From Galerina marginata (taxonomy: Eukaryota > Basidiomycota > Agaricomycetes > Agaricales > Galerinaceae), in assembly GCA_023014335.1 (NCBI GenBank), contig JAECYW010000010.1, positions 1,054,001 through 1,118,000 of the forward strand: a stretch of 64,000 nt of DNA. Reading direction: 5' to 3'. Shown here in pieces: positions 61,729 to 64,000 of this stretch (the stretch's first letter is position 1; every line of letters starts with the position of its first letter). The notes under the pieces were generated by a model. That model was not told the origin of the DNA. It saw only the letters and a list, made by a program, of their open reading frames with translations, and did not search any database. Made by a program: the position numbers and the translations under genes.

Positions 61729-62490
61729 GGCGCAGAGGTTGGAAGAAACATTAAGTCGATTGGAGGCACCTCCGGCATCTGCGTCTCGTAGAAGGTGATG
61801 CTTGCAGGGTCTTTGATGTTCACGAACATTGGTGGCTGTTACCGGTCTCCGCCGGTGGACTAGATTCAAGTTCAAGTCGAAAATTGACCTTTCTATTTGC
61901 TCTCCTCGCCATCCACCTATTTTTCCTTGGAATGCCGCTTTTATTCTCGGTGGATTTTTGTTTCGGGAAAATTTGTAAACAAGTGTTGTCTACATGTACT
62001 TATGTAGTACGAGTTTTCGACGAACTCTGTATAAAAGAAAAGTGTTTGTCCCTTCCAGTTACTAGCTGCCCGTCTTTTATGAACCAGTGCATGTCACTAT
62101 CATCGCACTGCAGCTTTTTTTTTGTTTCTGAAATCCGTTTGGCGCGGTAAGTAGGACCGGAGCAGTCAACAAATGAGTCATTCGCGTGTTGACAAATGAG
62201 GTCACTAACCAAGCCAAGGCACGATTTCTCTTCTCCTGCTGACCTTCCGGATTTCTCGGAATTCTACCTCGGTATTTGTTTCCCTTTCCTGGCTTCGATG
62301 AATCGATCCCAGCTCTGTAAGCTACTGCTGCCTACGTTATCCCAGGAACAAGGGTACAGTTGCGACCGCAGTGACTCATTTCTTTGATATGGTGATTGCG
62401 AATGCTATGAATGGCCAGACTTTAAATAAAATGTGTACGCGTCTGTCTTCAAGTCATTTCCCCGGTTCACTTGCCACTCCTCGAACCTAA
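61729..62490. other. Intergenic region upstream of the arrestin gene
   Basis: About 760 bp with no supported gene. It contains the 3' end of the PY-motif gene, T-rich stretches at about 61.9-62.1 kb and the arrestin promoter. Confidence 0.4.
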
Positions 62491-64000
62491 ATGGAGTACC
62501 AAACATTTGCCTCGTCTTCAGACCTACTTCCAGAGCTACCTAGCTACTCTCCATCGTCACCCTCGCCTTCTTATTCTTGTGACTTAGCCTGTGGCGAAAG
62601 GCTCCTCGAACACACACCCAGAACGTCGCGACTGGCGTCTACTTCTTTGTTCATAAAGAAGGCGGGTAAAACCACTGTCGTCTTGAATGAACAAGAGGAC
62701 GGCGCGACCATACCGTCGTACGGCCGACAGGCCATAATCTCTGGCCAAATGCTTCTCGAACAAAGTGAGAGCATCGTCGAGGTAGTTCTCAAGGTACGTC
62801 TTGGTGTTTTGTTCATTCATAATAGCTCAGTGAACGATTAATTGTTCCTAGGTAAAGGCAAAGTTGGACACTACCATTTCCGAAGCTGGCGGCCACTCAA
62901 CCAAAATCATCGACGATACCTATTCGCTTTGGTCATCTTCATCGACAAGCGCGCAAAGGTCCACCTGTCCAGATCAGATTCCCTTTTCCGTCGCTCTACC
63001 AGCTACCTTCAAATACGGAGATAAAATGGTGCCCTTACCACCGTCCTACAACGCCGAATTCTTTCAAGTACCGAGTCTCTTTGTCCGATCTTCTTATACT
63101 CTCCACTTCGTTATTACACGCGTGCGCCACCGAAAACTAGACATATGGCCGAAGACGAAACAGTACGTGCATTTTTGGTATTATTAACAGCGCCAATCGC
63201 CTCATGTCTATCATTAGAATCTTGATTCCGTTCAGTTATGCACCAAGGACACGTCCGCACCGCCCCATTATACCCAGTCCATGCTTCTTCTCAGCTGTTA
63301 AGACTTCACCGGAAGAATGGTATCAAGCCGTAACCTGCCTCAAAACGCGTCCAAATGCCAACAAGGACCCAATTTACTGTCACGTAAGTTCTACTCCGTT
63401 GCATTACATTGCCCTGGCCGTAGCCTCATGATCACTTCCAGTTGTTCGTCCCGGCTGGCAGAATATATGGCCTAACGGATACGATACCTTTCCACGTTCA
63501 ACTAACAGGGAATACCTGCACTCTTCAACAGCTTTTCTCTGGCGCGGAGTTGGACCGTGTCATGTCAGTAGACTCGCACAACACCGTCATCTCCAAAAAT
63601 TCGAGGGCCATCCCATCAAAACCCGTTCTCCGGTTATCCGTCTTGCGCCAAGTGTCCGTCTCTTTGAAAGCGACGAGTTCTTGGAAAAACAGTACCATTG
63701 GCGAAGGGACGATCTGGCCAATACCTCCGGATCTCAGTTGCAGTTGCTCCTCGACGTCGGGGTGCACGGAGGGTAATGTGGACTGGGAGGGTGAGCTGCA
63801 ACTGAAGGAAGACATCACAGTCGGCGGGTTCGACGCTGCAAACGTCCAAGTTAAGGTGAGCCAACTTAGAATTCGGTTTACCCCTGTGAGTGCAGATACT
63901 GACTCTAATTAATTTTCTAGGATTTTATCATTCTGACATTAACACCGCCCACCCCTCATCAATCTCCCTGGCTCAGCTTCAAGTTACCATACCTATTAGA
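62491..64000 (+). CDS. Alpha-arrestin-like protein (partial, runs off the window)
   Basis: Arrestin-related trafficking adaptor, a family that links membrane transporters to Rsp5 ubiquitination. Five exons are visible: 62491-62792 (ending VEVVLK), 62852-63160, about 63216-63382, 63443-63855 and about 63921 to the edge. Arrestin-like features: an early beta region with IPSYGRQAIISGQMLLEQSE, VKAKLDTTISEAGGHSTKII, CPDQIPFSVALPATFKYGD, LFVRSSYTLHFVITRVRHRK, HLFVPAGRIYGLTDTIPFHV, SKPVLRLSVLRQVSVSLKAT and VQVKDFIILTLTPPTPHQSP. A PPSY motif (in LPPSYNAEFF) and LPSY near the N-terminus fit PY or LPxY ligands of WW domains. Exons join in phase. The C-terminal half is outside the window, so further PY motifs cannot be judged. 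Confidence 0.7.

Overview
This is a nuclear contig from a basidiomycete fungus, most likely an agaricomycete. Genes are split by many short introns (about 45-120 nt, GT...AG) and lie close together on both strands. Protein families are eukaryotic and fungal: Ufd2, Sgf29, Snf5, CreA/Cre1, Egt1, Sec14, GH71 glucanase, dynactin p62. No rRNA, tRNA, CRISPR, bacterial operon or intact transposon was recognised.

Layout. 0-13 kb: histidine phosphatase, Ufd2 E4 ubiquitin ligase, a seven-helix membrane protein on the minus strand, and a queuosine-salvage hydrolase. 13-24 kb: a WD40/DCAF-like protein divergent from SAGA subunit Sgf29, a 3.8-kb gene-poor stretch with diverged repeats and a palindrome, then the carbon catabolite repressor Cre1. 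24-28 kb: gene-poor, with an inverted-repeat element. 28-34 kb: SNF5 divergent from a family X polymerase-like protein that appears to have lost its catalytic aspartates, then a gelsolin/severin. 34-47 kb: ergothioneine synthase Egt1, a DHHC palmitoyltransferase, a hot-dog thioesterase-like protein, a DNA polymerase delta paralogue cut down to its N-terminal and exonuclease domains, a decayed NDUFS4 copy, a nucleotidyltransferase-fold protein and a small unknown protein. 47-64 kb: F-box protein, Sec14, GH71 glucanase, dynactin p62, transaldolase, a PY-motif membrane protein and an alpha-arrestin that runs off the window.

Two themes stand out. First, three proteins related to DNA-polymerase or nucleotidyltransferase machinery lie between 30 and 46 kb and depart from textbook architecture: an apparently dead Pol X, an exonuclease-only Pol delta paralogue with intact Exo I/II/III motifs, and a stand-alone NTase-fold protein. 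Second, about ten genes carry single-base frame changes, nearly all +1 and often in C or T runs, although the protein on both sides is well conserved. I read these mostly as insertion errors in the assembly rather than pseudogenes. The NDUFS4 copy also has a real internal deletion. About half of the genes read cleanly through all their exons.

Exon borders were inferred by eye from splice signals and reading frame. Family assignments rest on remembered motifs, not on database searches.
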